A stretch of DNA of 64,000 bases from Frigidibacter sp. (GCF_030695035.1 NZ_JAUYTT010000012.1:434001-498000); one strand, 5' to 3'; shown: positions 19,244 to 29,889, counted from the first letter of the stretch. Numbers and translations: made by a program. Notes: generated by a model from the letters alone, not told the origin.

Positions 19244-21721
19244 ATGATTGAAAGGCTTTTGATTGACCGGCTGCCGATAGACGAGGCGCTTCCTGCGCTG
19301 ACCGCGGCCCTCCAAGCGGAGGGCCGCTGCGTTCTTGTGGCCCCGCCCGGCGCCGGCAAGACCACCCGCGTGCCGCTGGCGATGCTGGAGGCGGGGCTGA
19401 CCACAGGGCGCATCGTCATGCTGGAGCCGCGACGTCTGGCGGCACGCGCCGCGGCCGAGCGGATGGCGGCGACACTCGGCGAGCCAGTGGGCCGGACCGT
19501 CGGCTACCGCATCCGCGGCGAGGCGAAGGTGTCGAAATCCACCCGCATCGAGGTGGTGACCGAAGGTATCCTGACAAGGATGATCCAGTCCGACGCCGAC
19601 CTGCCCGGCATCGGCGCGCTGATCTTCGACGAGTTCCACGAACGCAGCCTGAATGCCGATCTGGGCCTTGCCCTCGCATGGGAGGTCCGCGGCGCGCTAC
19701 GCGAGGATCTGCTGCTGGTGGTGATGTCGGCGACGCTCGATGCCGAACCCGTGGCGGCGCTGCTGGACGGCGCGCCACTGGTCCGCTCGGATGGCCGCGC
19801 CTTCCCGGTGGAAACGCGCTGGCTGCCGCGCCCCTTGGATCGCACCATGCGCTTCGAGCCTGCGGTGGCCGCGCTGGTGGCCGAGGCCGCGGCCGAGACC
19901 GAGGGCGGCATCCTGGTGTTCCTGCCCGGCGAGGGTGAGATCCGGCGGGTGGAAGGGCTGCTGCGCGGCCGCCTGCCCGCGGGCTGCACCGTGCATCCCC
20001 TTTTCGGCGCGATGGAGTTTGCGGCGCAGCGCGCGGCGATTGCGCCCGCCGCCTCGGGCCGCAAGGTGGTGCTCGCCACCGCCATCGCCGAAACCTCGCT
20101 GACCATCGAGGATGTGCGGGTGGTGGTCGATGGCGGCCGGGCGCGGCGGGCAAGGTTCGATCCGGGCAGCGGCATGTCGCGGCTGGTGACCGAACGGGTG
20201 ACGAAGGCCGAGGCCGAGCAGCGCCGCGGCCGCGCCGGCCGGGTCGCGCCCGGGGTCTGCTACCGCATGTGGTCGCGCGGCGAAGAGGGCAGCCTTGCCG
20301 CCTTCCCCCCGCCCGAGATCGAGACGGCAGACCTTGCCGGCCTCGCGCTGGAGCTGGCTTTGTGGGGCGCGGACCCTGCGGCGCTGGCCTTCCTCACGCC
20401 GCCCCCCGGCCCGGCGCTGGCCGAGGCGCAGGCGCTGCTGGCGGGGCTGGGGGCGCTGGAGGACCGCGGCCAGGGCTGGCGCATCACCCCGCATGGCCGC
20501 ACGCTGGCTGCCCTGCCGACCCACCCGCGGCTGGCGCATATGCTGGCTGTGGCCGGACCCTCAGCGGCGACACTGGCGGCCCTGCTGGCCGAACGCGACC
20601 CGCTGAAAGGCGCGCCGGTGGACCTGACCCTGCGGCTGGCGGCCCTGCGCGATCCCAAGGCCTTCGAGGCGGACCATGTCTGGCCGGTGAACCGCGGCAC
20701 CATCGAACGCATCCGCGCCGAGGCGAAACGGCTGGCCCGGATGGCCCCGGCGAACGACGGCTCCTACACCCCCGCCGAGATGGCGGCGCTGGCCTACCCT
20801 GACCGCATCGGCCTTCGCCGCAAGGGCGAGGCCCCGCGCTACCTGCTGTCAGGCGGCAAGGGCGCGGTGCTGAAGGAGACGGACCCGCTGGCGCAATCGC
20901 GGCTGATCGTGGCGACGGACCTTGATGGAGATGCGCGCGAGGCGGGCGTGCGGCAGGCGGTGGAGATCCGCGAACCCGCTCTGCGCCGACTCTTCGCGGA
21001 CCAGATCGCCTGGCACGACCACTGCGCATGGTCACGCCGCGAGGGGCGGGTGCTGGCCCGGCGGCAAGAGCGCCTCGGCCCGCTGGTGCTGGACGACCGC
21101 CCCTGGCCCGACGCCCCGCCCGAGGCCCTCGCCCGCGCCGCCCTCGACGGCCTTCGCCAGATCGGCCTGCCGTGGCACCCCCGCGCCGCCCGCCTGCGCG
21201 CCCGGGTGGACCTGCTGCGCGAGGAGGGTGCCGAGCTGCCCGAGATGACCGATACCGCCCTGCTGGACAGCGCCGAGGGCTGGCTGCTGCCATATCTCAA
21301 CGGCAAACGCAGCGAGGGCGAGCTGCGTGCACTCGACCTGACCGAGGCCCTCAAGGCCCTGCTCGGCTGGGACGGCCAGCAACTCGTTGACCGCCTCGCG
21401 CCCGAGCACTTCGAGACCCCGCTCGGCCGCCGGGTGCCCATCGACTATGCCAGGGAGGCCCCGGGAATCGAGATCCGCCTGCAAGAGATGTTCGGCGTCA
21501 CCCTGCATCCCGTGGTCGGCCCCAAACGCCGCCCGCTGCGCATCACCCTGCTCTCACCCGGCGCCAAGCCCGTGCAGGTGACGATGGACCTGCCGGGCTT
21601 CTGGGCCAATACCTATGCCGAGGTCCGCAAGGACATGCGCGGCCGCTACCCGCGCCACCCCTGGCCCGAGGATCCGACAGTCGCGGAACCCACCCTGCGC
21701 GCCAAGCCGCGGGGAACCTGA
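19244..21721 (+). CDS. hrpB: ATP-dependent RNA helicase HrpB
   Basis: This 825-residue DExH helicase of the HrpB type has Walker A APPGAGKTTRVPLAMLE near residues 32-48, the DEFH box (DEFHERSLNADLGLALA), motif III SATLDAEP, and motif VI QRRGRAGRVAPGVCYRMW. The HA2/winged-helix middle part and HrpB C-terminal domain follow. The cellular substrate of HrpB is poorly known. The gene converges on tex across a 313-bp gap that holds two family-1 repeats. Confidence 0.94.
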   Translation: MIERLLIDRLPIDEALPALTAALQAEGRCVLVAPPGAGKTTRVPLAMLEAGLTTGRIVMLEPRRLAARAAAERMAATLGEPVGRTVGYRIRGEAKVSKSTRIEVVTEGILTRMIQSDADLPGIGALIFDEFHERSLNADLGLALAWEVRGALREDLLLVVMSATLDAEPVAALLDGAPLVRSDGRAFPVETRWLPRPLDRTMRFEPAVAALVAEAAAETEGGILVFLPGEGEIRRVEGLLRGRLPAGCTVHPLFGAMEFAAQRAAIAPAASGRKVVLATAIAETSLTIEDVRVVVDGGRARRARFDPGSGMSRLVTERVTKAEAEQRRGRAGRVAPGVCYRMWSRGEEGSLAAFPPPEIETADLAGLALELALWGADPAALAFLTPPPGPALAEAQALLAGLGALEDRGQGWRITPHGRTLAALPTHPRLAHMLAVAGPSAATLAALLAERDPLKGAPVDLTLRLAALRDPKAFEADHVWPVNRGTIERIRAEAKRLARMAPANDGSYTPAEMAALAYPDRIGLRRKGEAPRYLLSGGKGAVLKETDPLAQSRLIVATDLDGDAREAGVRQAVEIREPALRRLFADQIAWHDHCAWSRREGRVLARRQERLGPLVLDDRPWPDAPPEALARAALDGLRQIGLPWHPRAARLRARVDLLREEGAELPEMTDTALLDSAEGWLLPYLNGKRSEGELRALDLTEALKALLGWDGQQLVDRLAPEHFETPLGRRVPIDYAREAPGIEIRLQEMFGVTLHPVVGPKRRPLRITLLSPGAKPVQVTMDLPGFWANTYAEVRKDMRGRYPRHPWPEDPTVAEPTLRAKPRGT

Positions 21722-21750
21722 GCGGGGGGGCGCGGGGGCCGGCGGAGGGA

Positions 21751-21821
21751 GGGGGCTGTCTGCCCCCTCTTCGCGCGTGCCGCGCGAATTCACCCCCGAG
21801 GATATTTCCGAAAAAGCAATT
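21751..21821 (-). repeat. Family-1 convergent-junction repeat, copy B
   Basis: On the minus strand the core TTGCTTTTTCGGAAATATCC (21820-21801) is followed by TTCGCGCG/CGCGCGAA (21788-21770) and a terminal GGGGGC-loop-GCCCCC hairpin (21767-21751). It faces copy C in the hrpB/tex junction, forming a tail-to-tail inverted pair. As RNA from hrpB the two stems come first, then the conserved core. Confidence 0.75.
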
Positions 21822-21955
21822 CCAGCTGGTGCCCCGCCTCGGGCCGCCTGAGCGGGGGAGACAGGGCACCCTTGCTTTTTGCGGTCATCGGCGTCCCCGC
21901 CTGTACCGCGCGCCGAGGTTGCGCCGACAAGAGTCAACAAAGCGTAAATTCAGCT

Positions 21956-22026
21956 TTGCTTTTTCGGAAATATCCTCGGGGGGTGAATTGCGGCCAAAGC
22001 CGCAAGAGGGGGGCAGACAGCCCCCC
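21956..22026 (+). repeat. Family-1 convergent-junction repeat, copy C
   Basis: The core TTGCTTTTTCGGAAATATCC (21956-21975) is followed by TCGGGGGGTGAATTGCGGC, a stem TTGCGGC-CAAA-GCCGCAA (21988-22005), and the terminal stem GGGGGGC-AGACA-GCCCCCC (22008-22026). The inner stem differs in sequence from that of copy B but sits in the same place, so the pairing is kept while the bases differ. Confidence 0.8.
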
Positions 22027-22034
22027 TCCCCCGC

Positions 22035-24350
22035 TCACCGCTTGCGCATCGCATCCAGCAGCGCGGCGCCGAGGCCGCCGACGTCAGCGCCAGCCGCTTT
22101 GGGGGACGCCGCCATCGGCGCGCGCGGGCCGGGCTTGGGCCCGCCCTGCGCAGGGGCGCGCGGCTCCACCGGCGCCGCCTCCTTGCGCATGGTCAGCCCG
22201 ATGCGCTTCCTTGCCACATCCACCTCCGTCACCCGGACCTTCACCACATCGCCCGCCTTCACCACCTCATGCGGGTCTTTCACAAAACGGTCGGCCAGCT
22301 GGCTGACATGCACCAACCCGTCCTGATGCACGCCGATATCGACAAAGGCGCCGAAGGCCGCGACATTGGTCACCGTGCCTTCCAGCAGCATCCCCGGCTT
22401 CAGGTCCTTGATGTCCTCGACCCCGTCCGCGAAGGTCGCGGTCCTGAAGCCGGGGCGCGGGTCGCGGCCGGGTTTTTCCAGCTCGGCGAGGATGTCCTTC
22501 ACCGTGGGCAGGCCGAAGCGGTCATCGACGAACTCTGCCGGCTCCAGCCGTTTCAGCGCGCTTGCATCCTTCATCACCTCGCGCAGGTCCCGCCCGCAGG
22601 CGGCGACGATGCGGCGAGCGAGGTCATAGGCCTCGGGGTGGACCGAGGAGGCATCCAGCGGCTCCTTGCCACCCGGGATCCGCAGGAAGCCCGCCGCCTG
22701 CTCATAGGCCTTCGGCCCCAGCCGCGCCACCTTCAGCAGGGCACGGCGGGTGGCGAACGGGCCGTTGGCGTCGCGGTGCCCGACGATGGCCTCGGCCAGT
22801 GATGGCCCGAGGCCCGAGACCCGGGCCAGCAGCGGGGCCGAGGCGGTGTTCACATCCACCCCGACCGCGTTCACCGCATCCTCCACCACCGCCTCCAGCG
22901 AGCGGCCAAGTCGGTGCTGGTCCACGTCATGCTGATATTGCCCGACGCCGATGCTCTTGGGCTCGATCTTCACCAGCTCGGCCAGCGGGTCCTGCAAGCG
23001 GCGGGCGATGGACACCGCGCCGCGCAGGGACACATCGAGATCGGGAAACTCCTTGGCCGCCAGCTCGGACGCGGAATAGACCGAGGCGCCGGCTTCGGAC
23101 ACGATCACCTTGGTCGGCTTCGGCCCCGCGGGCAGCTGCGCCAGAAGGTCCGCCACCAGCTTTTCCGACTCGCGGCTGGCGGTGCCGTTGCCGATGGCGA
23201 TCAGCTCTACCCCATGCTTGCGGATCAGCATGGCAAGCTCTGCCTGCGCGCCGCGCAGGTCGTTCTTCGGCTGGAACGGATAGACGGTGGAGGTCGCCAG
23301 CACCTTGCCGGTCGCGTCGATCACCGCGACCTTGCAGCCGGTGCGGATGCCGGGGTCCAGCCCCAGCACCGCCTTGCCGCCCGCCGGGGCCGCCAGCAGC
23401 AGGTCCTTGAGGTTGCGGGCGAAGACGCGGATCGCCTCGGCCTCGGACCGCTCGCGCAGGTCGGTCATCAGGTCCAGCGACAGCGAGGTGCGCAGCTTGA
23501 CGCGCCAGGCCCAGCCCGCCACCTGTGCCAGCCACAGATCGCCGGGCAGTTGGCCGCCGGCCTTCAGCGCGCCGCGGACGATGGCTTCCGCCGGGCCGGT
23601 GCCGGGGGCGGCATCGGCGTCGATCTCCAGATCCAGCGACAGCACGCCCTCGTTGCGCCCGCGCAGCATCGCCAGGGCGCGGTGGCTGGGCGCAGTGGCC
23701 CAGCTTTCGGAATGGGCGAAGTAGTCCGAGAACTTGGCACCCTCGGCCTGCTTGCCCTCCACCACCCGCGCCGACAGCACCGCGACCTTCTTCATATGGG
23801 CGCGAAGCCGGCCCAGCAGGTCGGCATCCTCGGACAGCCCCTCGGCGATGATGTCGCGCGCGCCCTCCAGCGCGGCCTTGGCATCGGGCACCGCCTCGGT
23901 GACGTATCCCGCCGCCAGCGCCGCCGGATCGGAGCGCCGGTCCTGCAGGATTGCGTCGGCCAGCGGGCCAAGCCCGTTCTCGCGGGCGATCATCGCGCGG
24001 GTGCGGCGCTTGGGCTTGTAGGGCAGGTAGAGGTCTTCCAGCTCCGCCTTCGTCACCGCCCCGGCGATGCCCAGCTCCAGATCCGCCGTGAGCTTGCCCT
24101 GCGACGCGATCGAGTCGCGGATCGCGGCGCGGCGGGCTTCCAGTTCACGCAGATAGACCAGCCGCTCGGCAAGGGTGCGCAGTTGCGTGTCATCGAGCCC
24201 GCCGGTCACTTCCTTGCGGTAGCGGGCGATGAAGGGCACCGTCGCACCGCCATCCAGAAGCGCGATGGCCTGCGCCACCTGATCGGCGCGGGCGCCGATT
24301 TCACCGGCGATGAGGAGCGGGATGCGGCGGGTCGGGTCGAGTGCGGTCAT
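22035..24350 (-). CDS. tex: Tex-family RNA-binding transcription accessory protein
   Basis: This 771-residue protein matches Tex. It has an N-terminal helical domain with [19 protein letters not shown] (about residues 32-50), a YqgF/RNase H-like core with [18 protein letters not shown], helix-hairpin-helix segments ([20 protein letters not shown]) and a C-terminal S1 domain ([20 protein letters not shown]). It binds nucleic acid and associates with transcription. AGGAAG precedes the start. After the S1 domain there is a low-complexity Pro/Ala/Gly tail. Confidence 0.95.
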   Translation of the reverse strand: MTALDPTRRIPLLIAGEIGARADQVAQAIALLDGGATVPFIARYRKEVTGGLDDTQLRTLAERLVYLRELEARRAAIRDSIASQGKLTADLELGIAGAVTKAELEDLYLPYKPKRRTRAMIARENGLGPLADAILQDRRSDPAALAAGYVTEAVPDAKAALEGARDIIAEGLSEDADLLGRLRAHMKKVAVLSARVVEGKQAEGAKFSDYFAHSESWATAPSHRALAMLRGRNEGVLSLDLEIDADAAPGTGPAEAIVRGALKAGGQLPGDLWLAQVAGWAWRVKLRTSLSLDLMTDLRERSEAEAIRVFARNLKDLLLAAPAGGKAVLGLDPGIRTGCKVAVIDATGKVLATSTVYPFQPKNDLRGAQAELAMLIRKHGVELIAIGNGTASRESEKLVADLLAQLPAGPKPTKVIVSEAGASVYSASELAAKEFPDLDVSLRGAVSIARRLQDPLAELVKIEPKSIGVGQYQHDVDQHRLGRSLEAVVEDAVNAVGVDVNTASAPLLARVSGLGPSLAEAIVGHRDANGPFATRRALLKVARLGPKAYEQAAGFLRIPGGKEPLDASSVHPEAYDLARRIVAACGRDLREVMKDASALKRLEPAEFVDDRFGLPTVKDILAELEKPGRDPRPGFRTATFADGVEDIKDLKPGMLLEGTVTNVAAFGAFVDIGVHQDGLVHVSQLADRFVKDPHEVVKAGDVVKVRVTEVDVARKRIGLTMRKEAAPVEPRAPAQGGPKPGPRAPMAASPKAAGADVGGLGAALLDAMRKR

Positions 24351-24438
24351 GGCGTCAGCTTCCTGTCTGCGGGACGCTGACCATAGCGGCCCCGGGGGCG
24401 CCCGCCAATGGGGTGCGCCAATGCGGTGGGCCCGTGGT

Positions 24439-25491
24439 CTAGCTTGCGAGCAAGAGCGCGCCGACAGCGAAGCTGAGGGCGAACATCGGCAGCGACCACA
24501 GGTGGAACTGCCGCCACAGCCCCGGCTCCCGCACCAGCCGCAGCGCGATAAGGTTGGCCAGCGAGCCTATGGCGAGGCCGAAGCCGCCGACGCTGACGCC
24601 CCAGGCCAGCGCGCGCCAATCCTCGGTGAAGGGCGCGAGGAAGATCGCGGCCGGCACGTTGGACATGGCCTGTGACAGCACCGCGCCGACGGAAAAGACC
24701 CCGCCGGGCAGGGCCAGCGCCGCGGGCATCGCGGCGGCAATGGCGGGCAGTTGTCCCAGCAGGCCGAGGTTGACGAACATCAGCATGAAGACCAGCAGCA
24801 GCGGCCAGTCGAGCCAGCGCAGCACCGCCCGGAAGGCGACCGCGTAGAGCGCGAGGATGGCGCCGGCAGCCGGGACGGCGAAGCCGGCATTCACCAGCAG
24901 CAGGAAGAGCGGATAGGCGGCGAGCGAGACGGCCATCAACCGCCGGTTCAGTGGCAGGGGCGCGGTGGGCTCGGAGAGGGTCAGCGTCTGCTTGCCGATG
25001 GCGAGCGGCACCAGCGCCAGCAGGATCGCCAGCATCGCGGCGGCGAGCGGCAGCATCGCGAGCACGAACTCCCCGAAGCCCGCGCCCGAGACCTGCCACA
25101 GGAACAGGTTCTGCGGGTTGCCGACCGGCGAGACGGCCGAGCCCGCATTGACCGCCAGCGCCTGCAAGATCACCAGCCGCCCCAGCGGCAGCGGCACCAG
25201 CCTCGACAGCGCCAGCGTCAGCGGTACTGTGACGAACAGCGCCACGTCATTGGTCACGATGGCAGACAGCACCGCGGCGAACAGCACCAGCGCCACAGCC
25301 AGCCCCCGCTCTGTCCGCAGCCCGCGCAGGGCGGCGCGGCCGGCGCGGTCGATCACCCCGCTCACCTCCAGCCCGCGGCTGAGCACCATCAGCCCGGCCA
25401 GCGCGCCGATGGTCTTCCAGTCCACCAGCGCGGCGATGTTCGCCGGGCGCGTTGGCACCTGCCAGAGCAGCAGGGGCAACAGGGCGAGCAA
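24439..25491 (-). CDS. SLC13/ArsB-type anion permease, N-terminus interrupted by a stop codon
   Basis: This 350-residue, about ten-helix permease of the ion transporter superfamily contains the loop motifs [31 protein letters not shown] and [13 protein letters not shown], seen in YbiR/ArsB/CitM-type transporters. Substrate unknown. The coordinates begin at a TTG (25491). In the same frame an in-frame TAG (25506-25504) separates this from 17 upstream codons that start at a TTG (25557) with AAGGA in front and read like a cytoplasmic leader (TRWMREE). The likely ancestral gene spans 24439-25557; the present one may be a pseudogene, restart internally, or reflect a base error. Confidence 0.75.
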   Translation of the reverse strand: MLALLPLLLWQVPTRPANIAALVDWKTIGALAGLMVLSRGLEVSGVIDRAGRAALRGLRTERGLAVALVLFAAVLSAIVTNDVALFVTVPLTLALSRLVPLPLGRLVILQALAVNAGSAVSPVGNPQNLFLWQVSGAGFGEFVLAMLPLAAAMLAILLALVPLAIGKQTLTLSEPTAPLPLNRRLMAVSLAAYPLFLLLVNAGFAVPAAGAILALYAVAFRAVLRWLDWPLLLVFMLMFVNLGLLGQLPAIAAAMPAALALPGGVFSVGAVLSQAMSNVPAAIFLAPFTEDWRALAWGVSVGGFGLAIGSLANLIALRLVREPGLWRQFHLWSLPMFALSFAVGALLLAS

Positions 25492-25654
25492 GAGCAGAAG
25501 CAGCTACTCCTCGCGCATCCAGCGGGTCAGGGTGGGGGCGGTGACTGGAGCGGTCAAGATGCGGGATCCTTCGAAGGCGGCGCGCACGAACTACCACAGG
25601 CGCGGCGTGTGCAAAATACATCCGCTGCCCCCCGCAACGCCCCCTTCACTCTCT

Positions 25655-25677
25655 TGCGAATAGTTTGCAGTTGCAAT
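25655..25677 (+). promoter_or_regulatory. Putative Mur/Fur-type operator for sitABCD
   Basis: TGCGAA-TAG-TTTGCA (25655-25669) is an imperfect palindrome, and TTGCA-GT-TGCAA (25665-25676) overlaps it. Such TGCAAA/TTTGCA sites resemble the manganese-responsive Mur sites described ahead of sit/mnt genes in Alphaproteobacteria. They lie about 60 bp ahead of sitA. The match was judged by eye. Confidence 0.5.
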
Positions 25678-25700
25678 TCTGCACAAGCATCCTACCTTTC

Positions 25701-25717
25701 TTGAGAACGACTCTCAA
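25701..25717 (+). promoter_or_regulatory. Inverted repeat just ahead of the sitA ribosome site
   Basis: TTGAGA-ACGAC-TCTCAA is a perfect 6-bp inverted repeat that ends three bases before the AAGGAG of sitA. TGAGAACGACTCTCA agrees with the 15-bp Fur core TGATAATGATTATCA at 11 positions, so it may be a second Fur-family operator; as RNA it could instead be a small hairpin next to the ribosome site. Confidence 0.4.
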
Positions 25718-25730
25718 AAAGGAGATGACG

Positions 25731-26651
25731 ATGCCGGGACCGACGCGAAATGCAGGGATCAGAGGACGGAGGGGCCGGGTGACCGGGGCGCTCGCCGCGC
25801 TGATGCTGCTGGCGGGCCCGGCTGTTGCCGAGGACAAGTTCCGGGCCGTCACCACCTTCACTGTCATCGCCGACATCGCCGCCAATGTGGCGGGGGATGC
25901 CGCCGTGGTCACCTCGATCACCAAGCCGGGGGCAGAGATCCACAATTACCAGCCCACCCCCGGCGACATCATCGCCGCGCAGGATGCCGACCTGATCCTG
26001 TGGAACGGGCTGAACCTCGAGCAATGGTTCGAGCGCTTCTTCCGCAACCTGCCCGACGTGCCCGGCATCGTCGTGTCCGAGGGCGTGGAGCCGATGGGCA
26101 TCGCCGACGGACCCTATGAGGGCAAGCCCAACCCCCATGCCTGGATGAGCCCGGACGGCGCGATGATCTACGTGGACAATATCCGCGACGCCTTCATGGA
26201 ACATGACCCGGCGAATGCCGAGATCTACAAGGCCAATGCCGAGGCCTACAAGGCCGAGATCATGGCCGCGGTGGAGCCGATCCGCGCGCAGCTGGAAGCG
26301 ATCCCCGAGGACCGGCGCTGGCTGGTCACCAGCGAGGGCGCGTTCAGCTACCTCGCGCGCGATTTCGGGCTGCAGGAGCTGTATCTCTGGCCGATCAACT
26401 CCGACCAGCAGGGCACGCCGCAGCAAGTGCGGCGGGTGATCGACGCGGTGCGCGAGCATGACATTCCGGCGGTCTTCAGCGAAAGCACGATCCCGGCCGA
26501 TGGCGCAGAGCAGGTGGCGCGGGAAACCGGCGCGGCCTATGGCGGGGTGCTTTATGTGGACTCGCTCAGCGGGCCCGATGGGCCGGTGCCGACCTATATC
26601 GACCTGCTGCGGGTCACCTCGGAAACCATTGCCAAGGGACTTGCCCAATGA
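25731..26651 (+). CDS. sitA: Manganese/iron ABC transporter substrate-binding protein
   Basis: This 306-residue cluster-9 solute-binding protein has a long basic signal peptide (to about residue 33, PAVAE). The sequence after it closely follows enteric Sit[52 protein letters not shown] and [13 protein letters not shown]. The metal ligands His, His, Glu and Asp fall in EIHNYQ, PHAWMS, SEST and the C-terminal VDSLS segment. ATG 25731 is preferred over 25725 because AAGGAG then lies six bases ahead. Operon leader of sitABCD. Confidence 0.93.
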   Translation: MPGPTRNAGIRGRRGRVTGALAALMLLAGPAVAEDKFRAVTTFTVIADIAANVAGDAAVVTSITKPGAEIHNYQPTPGDIIAAQDADLILWNGLNLEQWFERFFRNLPDVPGIVVSEGVEPMGIADGPYEGKPNPHAWMSPDGAMIYVDNIRDAFMEHDPANAEIYKANAEAYKAEIMAAVEPIRAQLEAIPEDRRWLVTSEGAFSYLARDFGLQELYLWPINSDQQGTPQQVRRVIDAVREHDIPAVFSESTIPADGAEQVARETGAAYGGVLYVDSLSGPDGPVPTYIDLLRVTSETIAKGLAQ

Positions 26652-27466
26652 CCGCCCCGGCGCTCAGCCTTGCCGGCAGCGCGCCGGTGACGCCCCCCCC
26701 CGGCCTGTCGGTGCGCGGCCTGACGGTGACCTATCGCAACGGCCACACCGCGCTGCGCGATGCCGCCTTCACCCTGCCGACCGGCAGCATCACCGGGCTT
26801 CTGGGGGTGAATGGGGGCGGCAAATCCACCATGTTCAAGGCGATCATGGGCTTCGTGCGCCCCTCGGCGGGTGAGGTGGCGATCCTCGGCCTGCCCGCCC
26901 CGCAGGCGCTGAAGCGCAACCTTGTCGCCTATGTCCCGCAGGCCGAGGAGGTGGACTGGACCTTCCCGGTGCTGGTCGAGGATGTGGTGATGATGGGCCG
27001 CTTCGGCCATATGGGCTTCTTCCGCCGCGCCCGCCCTGCCGACCGGCAGGCGGTGTCTGCCGCGCTGGCACGGGTGGGGATGGAGGAGTTCCGGCTGCGC
27101 CAGATCGGCGAGCTGTCGGGCGGCCAGCGCAAGCGGGTGTTCCTTGCAAGGGCGCTGGCGCAGGAGGCGCGGGTGATCTTGCTCGACGAGCCCTTCACCG
27201 GCGTCGATGTGCAGACCGAGGCCGCCATCGTGACGCTGCTGAAGGAGCTGCGCGCCGAGGGGCGGGTGATGCTGGTCGCCACCCATGACCTTGCCGCGGT
27301 GCCGGAGTTCTGCGACCGCATCGTGCTGGTGCGCGGCACCGTGCTGGCCGAGGGGCCGACGGAGCAGGTCTTCACCCGCGCCAATCTGGAAGACACCTTC
27401 GGCGGCGCGCTGCGTAATCTGGCCTTCGCCGCCGATATGCCCGCCAAGACCGGGGCCCGCGCATGA
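26648..27466 (+). CDS. sitB: Manganese/iron ABC transporter ATP-binding protein
   Basis: This 272-residue ATPase has Walker [18 protein letters not shown]-loop VPQAEEVDW, signature [17 protein letters not shown], Walker [13 protein letters not shown] and the H-loop VATHDL. It powers metal uptake through SitC and SitD. The start overlaps the sitA stop by four bases (ATGA), and its stop overlaps the sitC start. Confidence 0.94.
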   Translation: MTAPALSLAGSAPVTPPPGLSVRGLTVTYRNGHTALRDAAFTLPTGSITGLLGVNGGGKSTMFKAIMGFVRPSAGEVAILGLPAPQALKRNLVAYVPQAEEVDWTFPVLVEDVVMMGRFGHMGFFRRARPADRQAVSAALARVGMEEFRLRQIGELSGGQRKRVFLARALAQEARVILLDEPFTGVDVQTEAAIVTLLKELRAEGRVMLVATHDLAAVPEFCDRIVLVRGTVLAEGPTEQVFTRANLEDTFGGALRNLAFAADMPAKTGARA

Positions 27467-28311
27467 GCCTGCTGCTCGAGCCCTTCACCTATGGCTACAT
27501 GGTCAACGCCATCTGGGTCTCCGCTCTGGTCGGGGGCCTTTGCGCCTTCCTCTCCGCCTTCCTCATGCTGCGCGGCTGGTCGCTGATCGGGGACGCGCTG
27601 TCGCACTCCATCGTGCCGGGCGTGGCGGGGGCGTGGATGCTAGGGCTGCCCTTCGCCTTTGGCGCCTTCCTGTCGGGCGGGCTGGCGGCGGCGGCGATGC
27701 TGGTGCTGAACCAGCGCACGCGGCTGAAGGAGGATGCGATCATCGGGCTGATCTTCTCCAGCTTCTTCGGGCTGGGGCTGTTCATGATTTCCGTCTCCCC
27801 CGTGCCGGTGAATGTGCAGACGATCATCATGGGCAATGTGCTGGCCATCACCCCGGCCGATACGCTGCAACTGGCGATCATCGGCGTGGTGTCGCTGGCG
27901 ATCCTTGGCGCCAAGTGGAAGGACCTGATGGTGACCTTCTTCGACGAGGCCCATGCCCGCAGCGTCGGCCTGAACCCGGTGCTGCTGCGGGGCATCTTCT
28001 TCACGCTGCTGGCCGCGGCGACGGTGGCGGCGATGCAGACGGTCGGGGCGTTCCTGGTGATCGCGCTGGTGGTGACGCCGGGGGCGACGGCCTACCTGCT
28101 GACCGACCGCTTTGCCGTGCTGCTGCGCCTGTCGGTTGCCATCGGTACGCTGACCTGCGCAGCGGGGGCTTATGCGAGCTACTTCCTCGATGCGGCGACC
28201 GGCGGCATCATCGTCCTGGCGCAGACCGGCCTGTTCCTGCTGGCCTTCGTCTTCGCCCCCAAGCATGGGCTGATCGCCGCGCGCCGGCGCAGTGCGGAGG
28301 CCGCGGCATGA
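27463..28311 (+). CDS. sitC: Manganese/iron ABC transporter permease
   Basis: This 282-residue ABC-3 family membrane protein has about eight helices. [20 protein letters not shown] (residues 27-46) is the conserved first cytoplasmic loop, and [20 protein letters not shown] is the conserved segment near helix 7. It overlaps sitB and sitD by four bases each. Confidence 0.93.
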   Translation: MSLLLEPFTYGYMVNAIWVSALVGGLCAFLSAFLMLRGWSLIGDALSHSIVPGVAGAWMLGLPFAFGAFLSGGLAAAAMLVLNQRTRLKEDAIIGLIFSSFFGLGLFMISVSPVPVNVQTIIMGNVLAITPADTLQLAIIGVVSLAILGAKWKDLMVTFFDEAHARSVGLNPVLLRGIFFTLLAAATVAAMQTVGAFLVIALVVTPGATAYLLTDRFAVLLRLSVAIGTLTCAAGAYASYFLDAATGGIIVLAQTGLFLLAFVFAPKHGLIAARRRSAEAAA

Positions 28312-29138
28312 TGGACCTGATCGCGGCCTTCCAGCTGCCCTTCCTGCAAAACGCCCTGCTGGGGGCCGTGCTGGTCGCGGTGCCGACGGCGCTGCTGTCC
28401 TGCTTTCTGGTGCTCAAGGGCTGGTCGCTGATGGGCGATGCGGTGTCCCACGCCGTCTTCCCCGGCGTGGTGCTGGCCTGGATGGCCGGGCTGCCGCTGG
28501 CGGTGGGGGCCTTCACAGCCGGCATGACCTGCGCGCTGGCGACGGGGTTCATCCGAGAGCGCAGCCGGGTCAAGCAGGACACGGTGATGGGCGTCGTCTT
28601 CTCGGGCATGTTCGCGCTTGGGCTGGTTCTGTACTCGCAGGTGCAGACGGAACTGCACCTCGACCACATCCTCTTTGGCGACATTCAGGGCCTTGCCGCC
28701 GCCGACCTGTGGCAGACCGGGATCATCGGCGTGGTGGTGACGCTGGTGCTGCTGGCCAAATGGCGCGAGTTTCTGCTACACGCCTTCGACCCGGCGCAGG
28801 CGCGGGCGGTGGGCCTGCGGGTGGGTGCGCTGCACTATGGGCTGCTGGCGCTGTTGTCGGCCACCATCGTCGGCGCGCTGACGGCGGCGGGGGTGATCCT
28901 GGCGGTGGCGCTGCTGATCGCGCCGGGGGCGACGGCCTTCCTGCTGACGCGGCGGTTCGGGTCGATGATGGCGGTGTCGGTCGCGGTGGCGCTTGGGTCG
29001 TCCATCGGCGGGGTGGTGCTGAGCGTGGCGCTGGACAGCGCGCCCGCCCCGACCATCGTGCTGCTGATGACCGCCGCCTTTGCCGCGGCCTTCGCCCATG
29101 CCACGCTGAAGGCCCGGCGCATCGGCGCGGCGGCCTGA
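28308..29138 (+). CDS. sitD: Manganese/iron ABC transporter permease
   Basis: This 276-residue paralogue of SitC has LKGWSLMGDAVSHAVFPGVV and GVILAVALLIAPGATAFLL in the same places; the two permeases form a heterodimer. Two ATG codons are adjacent (28308 and 28311); the first gives the four-base overlap with sitC. The gene ends 4 bp before the convergent SDR gene. Confidence 0.93.
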   Translation: MMDLIAAFQLPFLQNALLGAVLVAVPTALLSCFLVLKGWSLMGDAVSHAVFPGVVLAWMAGLPLAVGAFTAGMTCALATGFIRERSRVKQDTVMGVVFSGMFALGLVLYSQVQTELHLDHILFGDIQGLAAADLWQTGIIGVVVTLVLLAKWREFLLHAFDPAQARAVGLRVGALHYGLLALLSATIVGALTAAGVILAVALLIAPGATAFLLTRRFGSMMAVSVAVALGSSIGGVVLSVALDSAPAPTIVLLMTAAFAAAFAHATLKARRIGAAA

Positions 29139-29142
29139 GCCC

Positions 29143-29889
29143 TCAGCCGAAGTCGCGCAGGTCGGTGACTGGCGACGCGCCAAAGGCTGGCCCGGTGAGG
29201 TGCGCCACCAGCCGGCGGGCGCAATCCTCGGGGCTGGACAGCCCGCCACTCTCCTTCAGTCCCACGAACCGTTCGCGCATCGTGAACTGCGCCTCGGTTG
29301 TGGCGCGGATCGCGGCCTGCATGTCGGTGTCGATCACCCCGGGCGCGAGGCTTTCGATGCGCAAGCCGGGGCGTTTGTCCTCGGCCACGGCGCGGGCGTG
29401 ATGGTCGAGCGCGGCCTTGGTGGCGCAGTAGAGGCTCCACCCCGGATAGGCGTTGCGCGCGGCCCCGCTGGAGACATGCAGAACGCGGCGGTCGGGCGCG
29501 CCCGTCGTCGCGGCGATCAGTGTATCGGCCAGCATCAGCGGAGCGGTCACGTTCAGCGCGACGGCCCTGGCGATGGCAGCCGGGTCGAGAGTGCCGGCAG
29601 GGCCGATGGGCTCCACCATGCCGGCATTATTGACCAGCAGCACCGGCCCTGCCCCGGTCAGATGCAACCGCAGTCGATCCCCGCCCAGCCACTCCGCCAG
29701 CGCCGCCGGGTCCGCAAGGTCCAGCGCAACCTCTGCCAGCGCCTCCGGATAGGCCTCTGCCAGCGCCGGATTGCCCCTGCGCGCGAGCCCAAGAACCCGC
29801 GCGCCGCGCGCCAGAAGCTCGGCGGCGATGGCGGCACCGAGGCCGCGGGAATGGCCGGTGACGATGGCGGTTGCGGTCTGGTCTGGCAT
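29143..29889 (-). CDS. Short-chain dehydrogenase/reductase
   Basis: This 248-residue classical SDR has an N-terminal cofactor motif VTGHSRGLGAAIAAELL (TGxxxGxG form), NNAGMVEP, and the catalytic Ser, Tyr and Lys in HVSSGAARN and YCATKAA. The Arg after the first Gly motif (HSRG) suggests NADPH preference. Substrate unknown. The ribosome site GGAGAG supports ATG 29889. It converges on sitD. Confidence 0.85.
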   Translation of the reverse strand: MPDQTATAIVTGHSRGLGAAIAAELLARGARVLGLARRGNPALAEAYPEALAEVALDLADPAALAEWLGGDRLRLHLTGAGPVLLVNNAGMVEPIGPAGTLDPAAIARAVALNVTAPLMLADTLIAATTGAPDRRVLHVSSGAARNAYPGWSLYCATKAALDHHARAVAEDKRPGLRIESLAPGVIDTDMQAAIRATTEAQFTMRERFVGLKESGGLSSPEDCARRLVAHLTGPAFGASPVTDLRDFG

